Positions 44,814 through 53,629 are shown, counted from the stretch's first letter. The stretch is DNA of 64,000 nucleotides from JAITVM01 sp031551135 (GCA_031551135.1 JAVBOA010000027.1:40769-104768); one strand, 5' to 3'. The notes: a model not told the origin generated them from the sequence alone. Translations and numbers: made by a program.

Positions 44814-45479
44814 ATGTACGAGACATTAAAAAAATCGATTTTGTTTAAAAATTTTGAAATAGAAGACATTAAATCAATTCTGAAATGTATGCAGCCAAGA
44901 ATCGAGAAATTCGAAAAAAACGAAATTGTGTTTATAGAAGATGATTTTGTGAGCGAAATCGGGATTGTAATTTCCGGCAGGGTTTGTATCCAAAAAACCG
45001 ATAAAGACGGAAACAATGTCATTATTTCGGAAATCAACTGTGCGGAAATTTTTGCTGAGGCGTTTGTCTGTGCCGGCGTGAAAAAAATACCCGTCAGCTG
45101 TTTTGCTCAAGAAAAATCCGCAGTTATGTTTTTGGATTATAAGAAAATTTTATATAGATGCTCCTCTGCTTGTTCGTTTCATACCGCGCTTATCGCCAAT
45201 ATGCTGGAATGTCTTTCGAAAAAAGTCCTGCTTCTTAACAGCAGAGTGAATTTATTGTCCAAGCTTTCTATAAGAGAAAAATTACTCGAATATTTAAATT
45301 CGATTTATATTGAGACGAATTCTTATTACATAAATATTCCGTATACCCGTCAGCAATTAGCGGATTTTTTGGCCGTAAACCGAAGCGCACTTTCTAGGGA
45401 GATTTCAAAAATGGCAGATGAAGGTCTTATCGAATACAACGGCTCTGAATTTAAATTATTGTATAAAAATCTCAATTAA
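44814..45479 (+). CDS. Crp/Fnr-family regulator (HcpR-like)
   Basis: A 221-residue regulator with a cyclic-nucleotide-binding-like sensor domain (about 1-140) and a C-terminal HTH (YTRQQLADFLAVNRSALSRE). I chose ATG 44814 with GGGGTG 7 bases upstream; the in-frame GTG 44805 overlaps that site. Scattered cysteines exist but there is no canonical N-terminal Fnr cluster motif. Divergence from hcp and the operator between them suggest an HcpR-type nitrosative-stress activator. Confidence 0.85.
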   Translation: MYETLKKSILFKNFEIEDIKSILKCMQPRIEKFEKNEIVFIEDDFVSEIGIVISGRVCIQKTDKDGNNVIISEINCAEIFAEAFVCAGVKKIPVSCFAQEKSAVMFLDYKKILYRCSSACSFHTALIANMLECLSKKVLLLNSRVNLLSKLSIREKLLEYLNSIYIETNSYYINIPYTRQQLADFLAVNRSALSREISKMADEGLIEYNGSEFKLLYKNLN

Positions 45480-45523
45480 GCTCTTGATTTTTAGAAAAAT
45501 TATGATATAATAATTATTAAATG

Positions 45524-45537
45524 ATAATAATTATTAT
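45524..45537. promoter_or_regulatory. AT-rich palindrome, possible PerR box, ahead of rubrerythrin
   Basis: ATAATAATTATTAT is a perfect 14-bp palindrome close to the PerR/Fur consensus, about 85 bases before the rubrerythrin start. A possible promoter TTGACT (45552) with TAATAA (45575) lies just downstream. Rubrerythrin is a classical PerR target in Clostridia, but AT-rich palindromes arise easily by chance. Confidence 0.4.
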
Positions 45538-45622
45538 TTGCAAATAATTTCTTGACTATGTTTACAAAATTTGTTAATAATATAATACAAACGTTTTTTT
45601 ATTAAAGGAAGGAGATAAAAAT

Positions 45623-46198
45623 ATGAAAGGTACAAAAACAGCAGAAAATTTATTGAAAGCATTTGCAGGAGAATCACAAGCGAGGAATAGATATACTTTC
45701 TATGCTTCGGTAGCAAAAAAAGAAGGCTTTGTTCAAATTTCGAATATTTTTTTGGATACTGCCGCAAATGAAAAAGAACATGCTGAAATTTTTTTCAAGC
45801 ATCTCTCTAAATTCTTTAAAGGTGAGGCAATCGAAGTAACAGCCGGATACCCTGCCGGACTTGGCACAACTGCCGAAAATTTAGAATATGCGGCAAACGG
45901 CGAAAACGAAGAATGGACAGAATTATATCCTGAGTTCGCCAGAATCGCTAATGAAGAAGGCTTTAAAGATGTTGCGGCAAGCTTTACTTTAATTGCACAA
46001 ATCGAAAAACACCATGAAGAAAGATACCGTAAATTATTAGACAATGTTAAATCAAATAAAGTTTTCGAAAAAGACGAAGAGAAATTATGGATTTGTTCTA
46101 ATTGCGGACATATTCATAAAGGCAAAAATGTTCCGGATAAATGTCCGACTTGCGACCACGACAAAGCATATTTCCAATTGCTTTGTGAATGCTTATAG
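45623..46198 (+). CDS. rbr: rubrerythrin
   Basis: A 191-residue non-haem di-iron protein that reduces peroxide in anaerobes. The ferritin-like domain carries the iron-binding ExxH motifs (GESQARNRY, ANEKEHAE, EKHHEERY). The C-terminal rubredoxin-like domain has CSNCGHIH and CPTCDHDK. GGAAGGAGAT precedes the ATG. It is followed by a terminator. Confidence 0.96.
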   Translation: MKGTKTAENLLKAFAGESQARNRYTFYASVAKKEGFVQISNIFLDTAANEKEHAEIFFKHLSKFFKGEAIEVTAGYPAGLGTTAENLEYAANGENEEWTELYPEFARIANEEGFKDVAASFTLIAQIEKHHEERYRKLLDNVKSNKVFEKDEEKLWICSNCGHIHKGKNVPDKCPTCDHDKAYFQLLCECL

Positions 46199-46206
46199 AA
46201 ATCTTC

Positions 46207-46240
46207 AAAAAAAAACGGCGTGTATACGCCGTTTTTTTAG
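46207..46240. terminator. intrinsic terminator of rubrerythrin
   Basis: AAACGGCG pairs with CGCCGTTT around TGTATA, with an upstream A tract and a following T7, so it works in both directions. Confidence 0.9.
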
Positions 46241-46261
46241 TCAAACTTTTCACTTTTTATT

Positions 46262-47173
46262 CTATTCTTTAGCTTTGTTCGGCTGCGCCTTAATTGCCGC
46301 TTCCATCAAAAACTGCCGTTCCTCTTTGCTGAAACTATCGACAATTTTGTTTATATCCGAAACAAGATTACTGCCTTTTGCAAGAGCAACAGCCGCCGAA
46401 AGTTCATCTGCTTTCATATTAAATCCGCTTTCTTTAGAAAAATTAATCATAGCAAAATCAGGATTCATATCAACGGCGGAGATTCCGCAAGGCATTTCCA
46501 CAACAAAACCGTCAATTTTATCTGATGACAGCGCCGCGCAAAGCTCCGGAAAATCAAAAAGCGCTGTATCTTTCGTTGCGCCGGCCATCTGGTCGATTGC
46601 CGTATAATGCGTAGTATTAATCTGTGCCGTAATTCGAGCACCGCTAAAATCCGAAATCGACTTTGCTTTGGCAAATCTTCCGCTTTTCTTAACGACAAGA
46701 ACTAAATTCGAGCTGAAATAATTATTCGAAAAACTAAGCGATTCTTTGCGTTCGTCGGTTGCGGAAAAGTCGGAAATTATTGCGTCTATTTCTCCGTTCA
46801 TCAATGACCGCGGCAAATCGTCCCATTTTGTGTCAACAATATATAATTCTCTACCTAGACCTTTGGCAACTTTTTTAGCAAAATGAACGTCAAATCCATT
46901 TACAAATCTTCCGTCCGGCAGAGGAAATGCGCTGTTTGCATTATTCGACTGTATCCAAGAAAAAGGTGCGTTATTGCATTCCATTCCTACAATAAATATG
47001 CTGTCGCTTTTCGGAATTGCGCTTACTTCCGGCAAATCCGATTCTGAACTCATCGAATCAGCATTCGCGATTTTTTTTCCTTCATTTTCGGGATTATCTT
47101 TTTTAGAACTGCATGAACATAATATGCCCGTGCTTATTATTAGCGCAGATAGCAGATAAAATAATTTCTTCAA
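46262..47173 (-). CDS. amino-acid-type ABC transporter binding lipoprotein
   Basis: A 303-residue periplasmic-binding-protein type 2 lipoprotein with a signal (MKKLFYLLSALIISTGI, then LCSC as lipobox). After an Asn/Glu-rich linker come the motifs FIVGMECNNAPFSW, NGFDVHFAKKVAKGLGRE and AIISDFSATDERKESLSFSN, typical of polar amino acid binding proteins. The start is TTG 47173 behind AGAGG. No permease or ATPase is adjacent, so it is an orphan binding protein or acts with a distant transporter. Confidence 0.85.
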   Translation of the reverse strand: MKKLFYLLSALIISTGILCSCSSKKDNPENEGKKIANADSMSSESDLPEVSAIPKSDSIFIVGMECNNAPFSWIQSNNANSAFPLPDGRFVNGFDVHFAKKVAKGLGRELYIVDTKWDDLPRSLMNGEIDAIISDFSATDERKESLSFSNNYFSSNLVLVVKKSGRFAKAKSISDFSGARITAQINTTHYTAIDQMAGATKDTALFDFPELCAALSSDKIDGFVVEMPCGISAVDMNPDFAMINFSKESGFNMKADELSAAVALAKGSNLVSDINKIVDSFSKEERQFLMEAAIKAQPNKAKE

Positions 47174-47296
47174 ATATTTTTCCTCTTTTCTGTTTAGATT
47201 TTCGATTCTAAGATTCTTATTCTATATCGAATATATTTTTATTAATCTAAAGTATAGACGAAGGATTAGGTTTTTAAAGATGTTTCAATTGAATAA

Positions 47297-47325
47297 TTGC
47301 TATAAATAAAAATTTAGAATATAAT
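47297..47325 (+). promoter_or_regulatory. predicted hisH-hisF promoter
   Basis: TTGCTA (47297-47302), 17 bases, TATAAT (47320-47325), about 70 bases before the TTG start. Confidence 0.55.
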
Positions 47326-47396
47326 TATAAAAACACTACCCGCTTTAACGTAATAAAGCGAATTTAATACAATTCATTAAACCGGAGGTAAGCGAT

Positions 47397-47999
47397 TTGA
47401 TTGGTATAATAAATTATAAAGCCGGAAATGCGCCGTCTGTTCTAAACTCTTACAATAAGCTTGGGATAGAGGCAAGACTTATAGAAAATGAAAAAGAAAT
47501 TCTTTCGAGCGATAAGCTTGTTTTGCCGGGTGTCGGCTCGGCAAAAGCAACAATGGATTCGCTTAGGGAATTAAACATAATTGATGCCCTTAAATATTCG
47601 ATTTTCGAGAAAAAGAAAATGTTTTTAGGAATTTGTATCGGTATGCAGATTTTATTCGAATACAGCGAAGAAGGCAACGCCGAATGTTTGGGGTTTTTAA
47701 AAGGCGATGTAAAAAAATTTGACGCAAAAAAACTGCGTGTTCCGCAAATCGGCTGGAATAAAACCGAATTTTTGAAAGATTCTGCATTCAATAAAAATAT
47801 CGAAAAGGAAGAATATTTTTATTTTGTAAATTCGTATTATGTAAACCCTACTGATAAGGATATTATTTTGGGTCAGACAGATTACGGCGGAAATTTTCCG
47901 TCGGTTATTAATTGGGAAAATATTTTCGCAACACAATTTCATGCAGAAAAAAGCGGTGAAGCCGGACTTTGCTTATTAAAAAATTTTAACGAAATATAA
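47397..47999 (+). CDS. hisH: HisH-like glutamine amidotransferase subunit
   Basis: A 200-residue class I glutaminase of the HisH type. The nucleophile is Cys80 (GICIGMQ) and the catalytic dyad His182/Glu184 (FHAEKSGEAG); all three are kept. The N terminus GIINYKAGNAPSV matches HisH. The start is TTG 47397 behind GGAGGTAAG. It supplies ammonia to the cyclase encoded 10 bases downstream. No other histidine genes are nearby, which is unusual for histidine synthesis. Confidence 0.85.
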   Translation: MIGIINYKAGNAPSVLNSYNKLGIEARLIENEKEILSSDKLVLPGVGSAKATMDSLRELNIIDALKYSIFEKKKMFLGICIGMQILFEYSEEGNAECLGFLKGDVKKFDAKKLRVPQIGWNKTEFLKDSAFNKNIEKEEYFYFVNSYYVNPTDKDIILGQTDYGGNFPSVINWENIFATQFHAEKSGEAGLCLLKNFNEI

Positions 48000-48009
48000 G
48001 GAGGTTAAT

Positions 48010-48825
48010 ATGCTTACAAAACGTTTAATTGCCTGTTTTGACGTGCGAAATAAAATGGTTACGAAAGCGCATAAATTTCAGGATAATATTGATATTGAAA
48101 AGGCGGATATTATTGCGAAAAAAATATACGCCGACCAAATAGATGAAATTATTTTTTATGATATTACGGCAAGCTCGGAAAAACGCAAAATCGATTTAGA
48201 TACCGTTCGGGATGTTGCAAAAGAAGTTTTTGTTCCATTTACAGTCGGCGGCGGAATCCGAAATTTAGATGATATGTATGAGGTTTTAAAAGCCGGTGCC
48301 GAAAAAATCAGCATAGATTCTATGGCGGTTCGAAATCCGCAAATAATCGAAGACGGTTCGAAAGCTTTTGGACGGCAATGTATTGTTTTAAGTATGCAGG
48401 TGAAAAAAGTGGCGAAGTCGGAAAAAATCCCAAGCGGATATGAAATAGCGATTGACGGCGCGCGTTTTTTCACGGGTATGGACGCTTTGGAATGGGCAAA
48501 AAAAGGCGAATCCTTGGGCGCAGGCGAAATCTGCGTGAACTCGATTGATAACGACGGAACTCACGGCGGTTATGATATTGAAATAACAAAATTAATTTCT
48601 GAAAATGTAAATATCCCGGTAATAGCTTCCGGCGGAGCCGGAAAACCCGAACATTTAGCGGATGTTTTCACACAAACAAAAGCCGACGCCGCAATAATCA
48701 GCTCGATGCTGTATTCGCCGAAAATCGAAAGAAATTATTCTGTTGGTGAATTAAAAAAATATCTTTTTGAAAACGAAATCAATATTCGTCCAATCGGAAG
48801 AAAATATAATCTTTTTGGAGTTTAA
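48010..48825 (+). CDS. hisF: HisF-like cyclase subunit with Gln at catalytic position 130
   Basis: A 271-residue TIM barrel of the HisF family. In histidine synthesis HisF closes the imidazole ring of IGP. Asp11 (RLIACFDVRN) is present, as are the phosphate-binding TVGGGIRN and VIASGGAGKPEH. At the place of the second catalytic Asp (Asp130 in standard HisF, in AIDAKR) the sequence reads VLSMQVKK, giving Gln130. It belongs to the HisF subgroup with an extra KSEKIPSGYE segment, which also occurs in nucleotide-sugar pathways. AGGAGG precedes the ATG. Confidence 0.82.
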   Translation: MLTKRLIACFDVRNKMVTKAHKFQDNIDIEKADIIAKKIYADQIDEIIFYDITASSEKRKIDLDTVRDVAKEVFVPFTVGGGIRNLDDMYEVLKAGAEKISIDSMAVRNPQIIEDGSKAFGRQCIVLSMQVKKVAKSEKIPSGYEIAIDGARFFTGMDALEWAKKGESLGAGEICVNSIDNDGTHGGYDIEITKLISENVNIPVIASGGAGKPEHLADVFTQTKADAAIISSMLYSPKIERNYSVGELKKYLFENEINIRPIGRKYNLFGV

Positions 48826-49146
48826 AAAATTTCTCTCCGAATAATTATGTTAATCTCCACGCCCACGAGATATAGCTTCTATGCGCCGCAAATAAAAAGA
48901 AACTTTTAACACAAAGCGACGTATATTGCAGTGTAAATTAATACTATTTCCATTTTGATAAGTAGAAAAAAATTTTTCACAGCGGAGCGTTTCGCGCATG
49001 TTTCTAGCGCGAAATTAAATATTTTTTTCTATCCTTAATATTGAAAATAGTATAATTCAACTTTAGAACAAAATTTAAAACTCTTAAACTTCATTTCGGC
49101 AAAGTATACTAAAGTTGAACTAAGATTTTATCTGAGGGGGATAAAT
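48826..49146. other. intergenic stretch after hisF
   Basis: Apart from the miniature element at 48943-49052 I see no gene. A GAGGGGG ribosome site near 49133-49140 belongs to the next gene. No clear terminator follows hisF; the inserted palindrome may serve. Confidence 0.4.
48943..49052 (+). mobile_element. TACT-MITE, long copy (110 bp)
   Basis: Palindromic copy flanked by TAA at 48940-48942 and 49053-49055. Confidence 0.92.
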
Positions 49147-49536
49147 ATGGATTTTTTTGGAACATTTGGATTGTTTGGAATTATATTTCCTGTTTTCTTC
49201 GTAACAATTTTTTGTCTTGTTGTCGGCACTTTCATTTTTGCAATTGTCAGAGGCATTAAACAATATAGCAAAAATGAAGCCTCACCGGTTTTATCTGTAG
49301 ACGCAAAAGTAGTCTCTAAACGAACTAATCTAAGCACTCATCATGATTTTGATGACCATCGTGACCATCGCACTTCATCATATTATGCGACATTTGAAGT
49401 AGACAGCGGTGATAGAATAGAACTAAACATGGTCGGCAGCGAATATGGCAAATTAGTCGAAGGAGATATTGGAAAGCTTACATTTCAGGGTACGAGGTAT
49501 TTGGGATTTGAAAGGAAACGGAATCAATTGAATTAA
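49147..49536 (+). CDS. DUF2500 membrane-anchored protein
   Basis: A 129-residue protein. One N-terminal membrane helix (IIFPVFFVTIFCLVVGTFIF) is followed by a small soluble beta domain with SVDAKVVSKRTNLSTH, YYATFEVDSGDRIEL and EGDIGKLTFQGTRYLGFER, the DUF2500 pattern. A His/Asp-rich stretch (HHDFDDHRDHR) lies near residue 60-70. The function of the family is unknown. GGGGG lies 7 bases before the ATG. Confidence 0.85.
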   Translation: MDFFGTFGLFGIIFPVFFVTIFCLVVGTFIFAIVRGIKQYSKNEASPVLSVDAKVVSKRTNLSTHHDFDDHRDHRTSSYYATFEVDSGDRIELNMVGSEYGKLVEGDIGKLTFQGTRYLGFERKRNQLN

Positions 49537-49592
49537 TAAAAAATCCGCATAATTATTATTTTTACGCTAATAATAATTTCGAGGTGATGATA

Positions 49593-49727
49593 ATGGGAAT
49601 AGACAGCTATGAAAATGCTTCTAACCAACAAGAAAAACTAAGCAATGCGGTAAAGTCTAAAAACAAAGAGAATGAAACTCATAATGCAAGAAAAGAATCA
49701 TTAGGCCCTAATACGAACCAAGATTAA
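49593..49727 (+). CDS. CPC_1213-like small protein
   Basis: A 44-residue hydrophilic protein from ATG 49593 to TAA 49725-49727, with a strong GAGGTGATG site. The C-terminal HNARKESLGPNTNQD matches the HNAKK-x-x-LGPNT ending I associate with the small CPC_1213 family of spore-forming Firmicutes. It has no membrane segment and is rich in Asn, Lys and Glu. Function is unknown. A terminator follows immediately. Confidence 0.65.
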   Translation: MGIDSYENASNQQEKLSNAVKSKNKENETHNARKESLGPNTNQD

Positions 49728-49729
49728 AG

Positions 49730-49769
49730 CTGCTGTGCCGATCGTAACCGAAAGGCACAGCTTTTTTGT
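49730..49769. terminator. bidirectional terminator
   Basis: CTGTGCC pairs with GGCACAG, extended by flanking A and T runs (AAAGCTG and CTTTTTT). It separates the CPC_1213-like gene from the convergent guanine deaminase gene. Confidence 0.8.
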
Positions 49770-49773
49770 ACGG

Positions 49774-51054
49774 CTATAAAATCCTTGCACCTCTGACATA
49801 TTTGGCGTTTATATTTCGGTCATCGGAAAGATAGATAATTCTTTCTAGTCTTTGCTTGATATTCAAATCCAATGTTGTTCGCATATTTTCGAGCGAATCG
49901 TCTATGACAACAGCATCAAATTCATATCCTTCGTCAAATTTACCTACTTTTCCGAAAAACTCACCGCCGCCGGCGGTCCCCATATAAAACGCATTTTCTA
50001 TAGTTAAAGGTTTTGCGGATTCATCTATCAAACGCCAATAAAGTTTTGAAGCTTGAATAGCGTCGGACATCGCGCGGAAAACCGATAGCTGAGAACCGCC
50101 CGCAACATCGCTTCCCAATCCGATTTTCAGACCTTTATCCAAAGATTTAGAAACAGGCGCAATTCCGGAAGACAGGTTTGTATTTGATTGCGGACAATGA
50201 GCAATGAATACTCCGTTTTTCCGCATCAAATCAATTTCTTCTTCGGGAGACCAAACACAATGCGCCATAATTGTTTTACAGTCGCCGCCGAAAAGTCCGG
50301 CTTGATTATATGCGTCGCCGTAAAATGCCGATTTCGGGCATAATTCGCTGACCCATTTAATTTCAGAAGGATTTTCGGATAAATGCGATTGCATTGGCAG
50401 GTCAAATTTAATTTGTAAGTCTTTCAAATTTTTCATCAATTCGTCGCTGCAAGTCGGAATAAAGCGTGGGGTTAAAATCGGATAAGTGTTTTTAAATTTA
50501 CCGATTGTTTCCGAAAGCCATTTTTCGGTATGATTTATTGAAGTTTCGGGGTTTTTTTCGCATAAATATTCCGGAGAGTTGCGGTCCATATTGACTTTTC
50601 CTACCATAGTGACCAAACCTGAATCTTCTAAAAGCTTCATCAAGTATTTGGTTGCCTCATTATGTATTGTTGCGAAAATACATGCGCGCGTGTTTGGCGA
50701 TTTTTTTAAATCGTCTGTAAATATAGAATACGCTTTTTCAGCATAATCTATATTTTGATATTTGGCTTCTTCCGGAAAGGTGTTAGTCTCCAGCCAATCT
50801 AAAAGCTCCAAGTCCATACTCAATGCTCTAAAACTGTATTGCGGCGCATGGATATGCAAATCTGTCAAACCCGGAAGTATTAAATTTTGTTTATGATCGA
50901 TTAGCCTCAAATTGGAATAAATTTCAGGCAGCTTGAAAAATATACCTTTTGAAAAACCATCCTCACAAACTAAAAAACCGTTTTCGATAATTTCAAGAGT
51001 ATTTGGATTTTTGCTGTGACATATATTTCCTTTTAAAACAAAGGAATTGTTCAT
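49774..51054 (-). CDS. guaD: guanine deaminase
   Basis: A 426-residue amidohydrolase that converts guanine to xanthine and ammonia. The metal-binding LPGLTDLHIHAP, QSHLSENPSEI, MAHCVW and IGLGSDVAGG motifs are all present. The family-specific PGLTDLHIHAPQY and LDWLETNTFPEE support guanine deaminase over other amidohydrolases. GGAGGGGAATT precedes the ATG. A guanine-class riboswitch and a terminator lie in its 200-base leader, so the enzyme is probably made when guanine is abundant. It is a single-gene unit and a catabolic enzyme. Confidence 0.92.
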   Translation of the reverse strand: MNNSFVLKGNICHSKNPNTLEIIENGFLVCEDGFSKGIFFKLPEIYSNLRLIDHKQNLILPGLTDLHIHAPQYSFRALSMDLELLDWLETNTFPEEAKYQNIDYAEKAYSIFTDDLKKSPNTRACIFATIHNEATKYLMKLLEDSGLVTMVGKVNMDRNSPEYLCEKNPETSINHTEKWLSETIGKFKNTYPILTPRFIPTCSDELMKNLKDLQIKFDLPMQSHLSENPSEIKWVSELCPKSAFYGDAYNQAGLFGGDCKTIMAHCVWSPEEEIDLMRKNGVFIAHCPQSNTNLSSGIAPVSKSLDKGLKIGLGSDVAGGSQLSVFRAMSDAIQASKLYWRLIDESAKPLTIENAFYMGTAGGGEFFGKVGKFDEGYEFDAVVIDDSLENMRTTLDLNIKQRLERIIYLSDDRNINAKYVRGARIL

Positions 51055-51081
51055 AATTCCCCTCCAGTCAAAGTCAATTTA

Positions 51082-51117
51082 TACTATTTTCATTATAAAT
51101 GATAGAAAAAAATAGTA
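51082..51117. repeat. TACT-MITE, short copy (36 bp)
   Basis: TACTATTTTC ... AAATAGTA flanked by TTA at 51079-51081 and 51118-51120. It sits in the guaD leader between the riboswitch and the start codon. Confidence 0.85.
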
Positions 51118-51205
51118 TTATTTATCTTGCAGAATCTATAAAACTCTGCTTAACGGTCTTATATTAACAACCATATAAACCGAGGATAAATCAAAATATG
51201 GCAAT

Positions 51206-51266
51206 AAAAAAAGCTGTCGATAATAATTTCCTTCGTATCATAGAAGAAAATCACTTATAGACAACT
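51206..51266 (-). terminator. riboswitch-controlled terminator of guaD
   Basis: On the minus strand AGTTGTC, ATAA and the TTTTCTTC region pair with GAAGGAAA, TTAT and GACAGCT, followed by T7 (51212-51206). Its 5' arm is the 3' strand of aptamer helices P3 and P1, so aptamer and terminator cannot form together. Confidence 0.75.
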
Positions 51267-51317
51267 GTTTAAGGTAGTTGGTAGATACGTCTAACCATAT
51301 TATAGACATATATAAGT
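51253..51317 (-). promoter_or_regulatory. purine riboswitch aptamer, guanine class
   Basis: Read on the minus strand, P1 is ACTTATA with TATAAGT. P2 is GTCTA with TAGAC around a loop containing AATATGG. The junction has TATCTACC. P3 is AACT with AGTT around CCTTAAA. The closing junction reads GTCTAT. These match the purine aptamer consensus, with conserved loops ATATGG and CCNTAAA. The specificity base (position 74) is C, which pairs with guanine. It lies about 200 bases before guaD. Confidence 0.88.
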
Positions 51318-51462
51318 AAAATATACGCTTATTATAAATTTATAAACTTATATTGTCAATAGATTTTGAAAATTTATCAAAATCATTAAATTTGACCATG
51401 CTAATTTGTAGAAAATTCACAAATCAAATGGGAATTATACTAAAATGAAAATAGTATTAGTA

Positions 51463-53238
51463 TCAGTTTGATTCCTGCCAAATATGAAAAACATTCGACA
51501 TTGAGTCCGTACCTAAAATATATTTATAATCTACCGTCTTGGATTCGCCGGCCGGAATATCTACAGAAAGAATTTCCCAAGTATCAGCGTTTTTACTATT
51601 GTCCAAAACATCGTATGTCTTGCAATTTTCCCTGCGCAGCTCATGTCCCAAAAAAGAATTGTCTTGGCTGACGGAATATACTTTATTATCTGCTTGTACA
51701 ATCATTACGGAAGTTTTAAGCGGAACTAAATTCAGCGAGATAGTTTTATCAAATTCCGTATCATTCTCGATTGTGGTTTTGATATTGTATTCTATTCCCC
51801 AATTGCCTAAATTGCAATAGTTCCGTGGACGGTTTATCTCGTCGACTCCTCCGTAATCATTCGAAGGCACATTTCCGAAAAAAGTCGCAATATTGATTTC
51901 GTTATCAAATCCGACGCGGTTAAATAATATAATATCAAGAAATTCCGAAATCCCGTTGCGGTGATTTATGTTGTCCTCAATTCCGCCTGTTTCAAAACCG
52001 ATTGCAGAATTTCGTTTTCGAAAATCCATTTCCGAAAGTTTGAAATTATTTTCCGCATTTATTTTAAAACCGTCTATATACCCTGAATACGTTGTATAAT
52101 ATTTTCCGGTTTCGTTCATGCCGTTTTCATCCAAAGCAAATGTCTGCGGCTGATAATCAAAATGATAAGGATTATCCGGAGTTTCGACTAAATTATTATC
52201 GAATCCGGACGGCAAAATAAAAGTTGTAATGTCAACATCATCAGAAATTCTGAAATCATATTGCCCTGCGAAAAAATTTGCATTGGGAATATTATAAATT
52301 ATGAAATCGTGAATTTCATTTGGGTTGATTGAAATTTTGCTGTAATTGTTCTGCAAAATTTTATCATAAAAATTTTTCGAATGGTGTTTTATTTCTTCGG
52401 CGGTTGATTTTGAAGCCATCATTACGTCTTTTAAATATTCTACTTCTACAATTTCATCAGATTTATTTTCAAAACGAATTATGTAGTCGATATCGCTTTT
52501 TGAATCGTTTCCGTGCGATAAAAATAAGCGCACGTTTCCTTTAATATTCTCTGTCTTATTCAGATATGTTTCAAAAAAAGTATTACTCATGATTCGCTCA
52601 GGAAAATTATTATAAATCAATTTTGAATTGCTGTTCACGCTCATATTTTCGAAAGATTTTATTTTTGTCAAATATGTAGTCATTCCCTTTTTTTCTTCAA
52701 AAATATAATTTACATCAGCTGAAGATTTTTTATTTAAACTAATCATGGGTATGTATTCATGACTGTTATCAATTTCTACTGCGTTTTTTATGTAATCAAC
52801 ATCATAATCAAATACTTCTGCGATAAACCTGCAAGGAACATACAAAGTTGAATTTGCCAATATCGGCTCAATATCCATTTCGTAAGCAATTCCGTCAATT
52901 TCTGCAATTCTGCTGCCAACCCGCAGGACTACCGTCTTATTGTCCTTATTAATAATCAAGGTTTTGCTTTCCTTAATCCATTGCGATTCGTCTTCTGAAA
53001 TCAAGCTCCTTATCGGTATAAGCGAAAAAGAATTTTCTATAATCGGATATTTATCGGTAAAAACTTCACCGTCTATCGAAAAAAGAGCATTTATATTATT
53101 TTTTTCAATAAAATTGTAATCTAAAGTAATATCGGAATGTATGTTTTCGGGTTTTTCAGAGTATGCTTGAGCGGCAAAAGCAGTAGAAGAATATAGTATT
53201 ACGAAAGTCAATGCTGAGCAAATTTTAAGAAATTTCAA
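51463..53238 (-). CDS. secreted protein with copper-amine-oxidase-N-type domain
   Basis: A 591-residue exported protein. A signal peptide (MKFLKICSALTFVILYSSTA, then FAA) precedes a stalk domain of the copper amine oxidase N-terminal type (SFSLIPIRSLISE, LYVPCRFIAEVFDYDVDY; about 50-155). The remaining 430 residues are beta-rich and match nothing I recognise. Such stalk domains are common in cell-surface proteins of Clostridia and do not imply oxidase activity. The start is TTG 53238 behind AAGGGGGA. Confidence 0.78.
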   Translation of the reverse strand: MKFLKICSALTFVILYSSTAFAAQAYSEKPENIHSDITLDYNFIEKNNINALFSIDGEVFTDKYPIIENSFSLIPIRSLISEDESQWIKESKTLIINKDNKTVVLRVGSRIAEIDGIAYEMDIEPILANSTLYVPCRFIAEVFDYDVDYIKNAVEIDNSHEYIPMISLNKKSSADVNYIFEEKKGMTTYLTKIKSFENMSVNSNSKLIYNNFPERIMSNTFFETYLNKTENIKGNVRLFLSHGNDSKSDIDYIIRFENKSDEIVEVEYLKDVMMASKSTAEEIKHHSKNFYDKILQNNYSKISINPNEIHDFIIYNIPNANFFAGQYDFRISDDVDITTFILPSGFDNNLVETPDNPYHFDYQPQTFALDENGMNETGKYYTTYSGYIDGFKINAENNFKLSEMDFRKRNSAIGFETGGIEDNINHRNGISEFLDIILFNRVGFDNEINIATFFGNVPSNDYGGVDEINRPRNYCNLGNWGIEYNIKTTIENDTEFDKTISLNLVPLKTSVMIVQADNKVYSVSQDNSFLGHELRRENCKTYDVLDNSKNADTWEILSVDIPAGESKTVDYKYILGTDSMSNVFHIWQESN

Positions 53239-53629
53239 ATCTTTGTCCCCCTTGAAATATTTTCAATTGCCTAGGTCTTGTAATACTATTTTCAATATAA
53301 AGGATAGGAAAAAATATTTCATTGCGCCAAACGCTCCGCTGCGAAAAATTTTTTCTACTTATCAAAATGAAAATAGTATAAGTCATTATTTTTTAGATAA
53401 AAAATAAAATATATAACAATAAATAGATTAATGTTTCGGAGTTGTAATCCAATAACATTATGCTTACATATTATTTTACTTCAAATATATCGAATAAAAT
53501 ATATCTATTCTGCACAAAAAGCATTTTTTCGAGGAAAATTTTTGATAAAAATAATTTAATTAGGCAAAATAATAATATTTCTATTATAAAGGATAGAAAA
53601 AACAGATTTATAGATTCGGGAGGTTTTTT
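53239..53629. other. intergenic stretch between divergent genes
   Basis: It contains one long miniature element (53284-53378) and, near 53576-53605, a solo half copy (CTATTATAAAGGATAG). No gene is seen. The AT-rich remainder presumably holds the promoters of both flanking genes. Confidence 0.4.
53284..53378 (-). mobile_element. TACT-MITE, internally shortened long copy (95 bp)
   Basis: Tips and TAA duplications (53281-53283, 53379-53381) are intact, but the central loop region is about 17 bases shorter than in other copies. Confidence 0.9.

Noticed and set aside
48852..48874. Resemblance of ATCTCCACGCCCACGAGAT to a sequencing-adapter end
   Set aside because: Three mismatches in 19 bases and no matching adapter sequence upstream. 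An assembled adapter would be exact, so this is probably chance.
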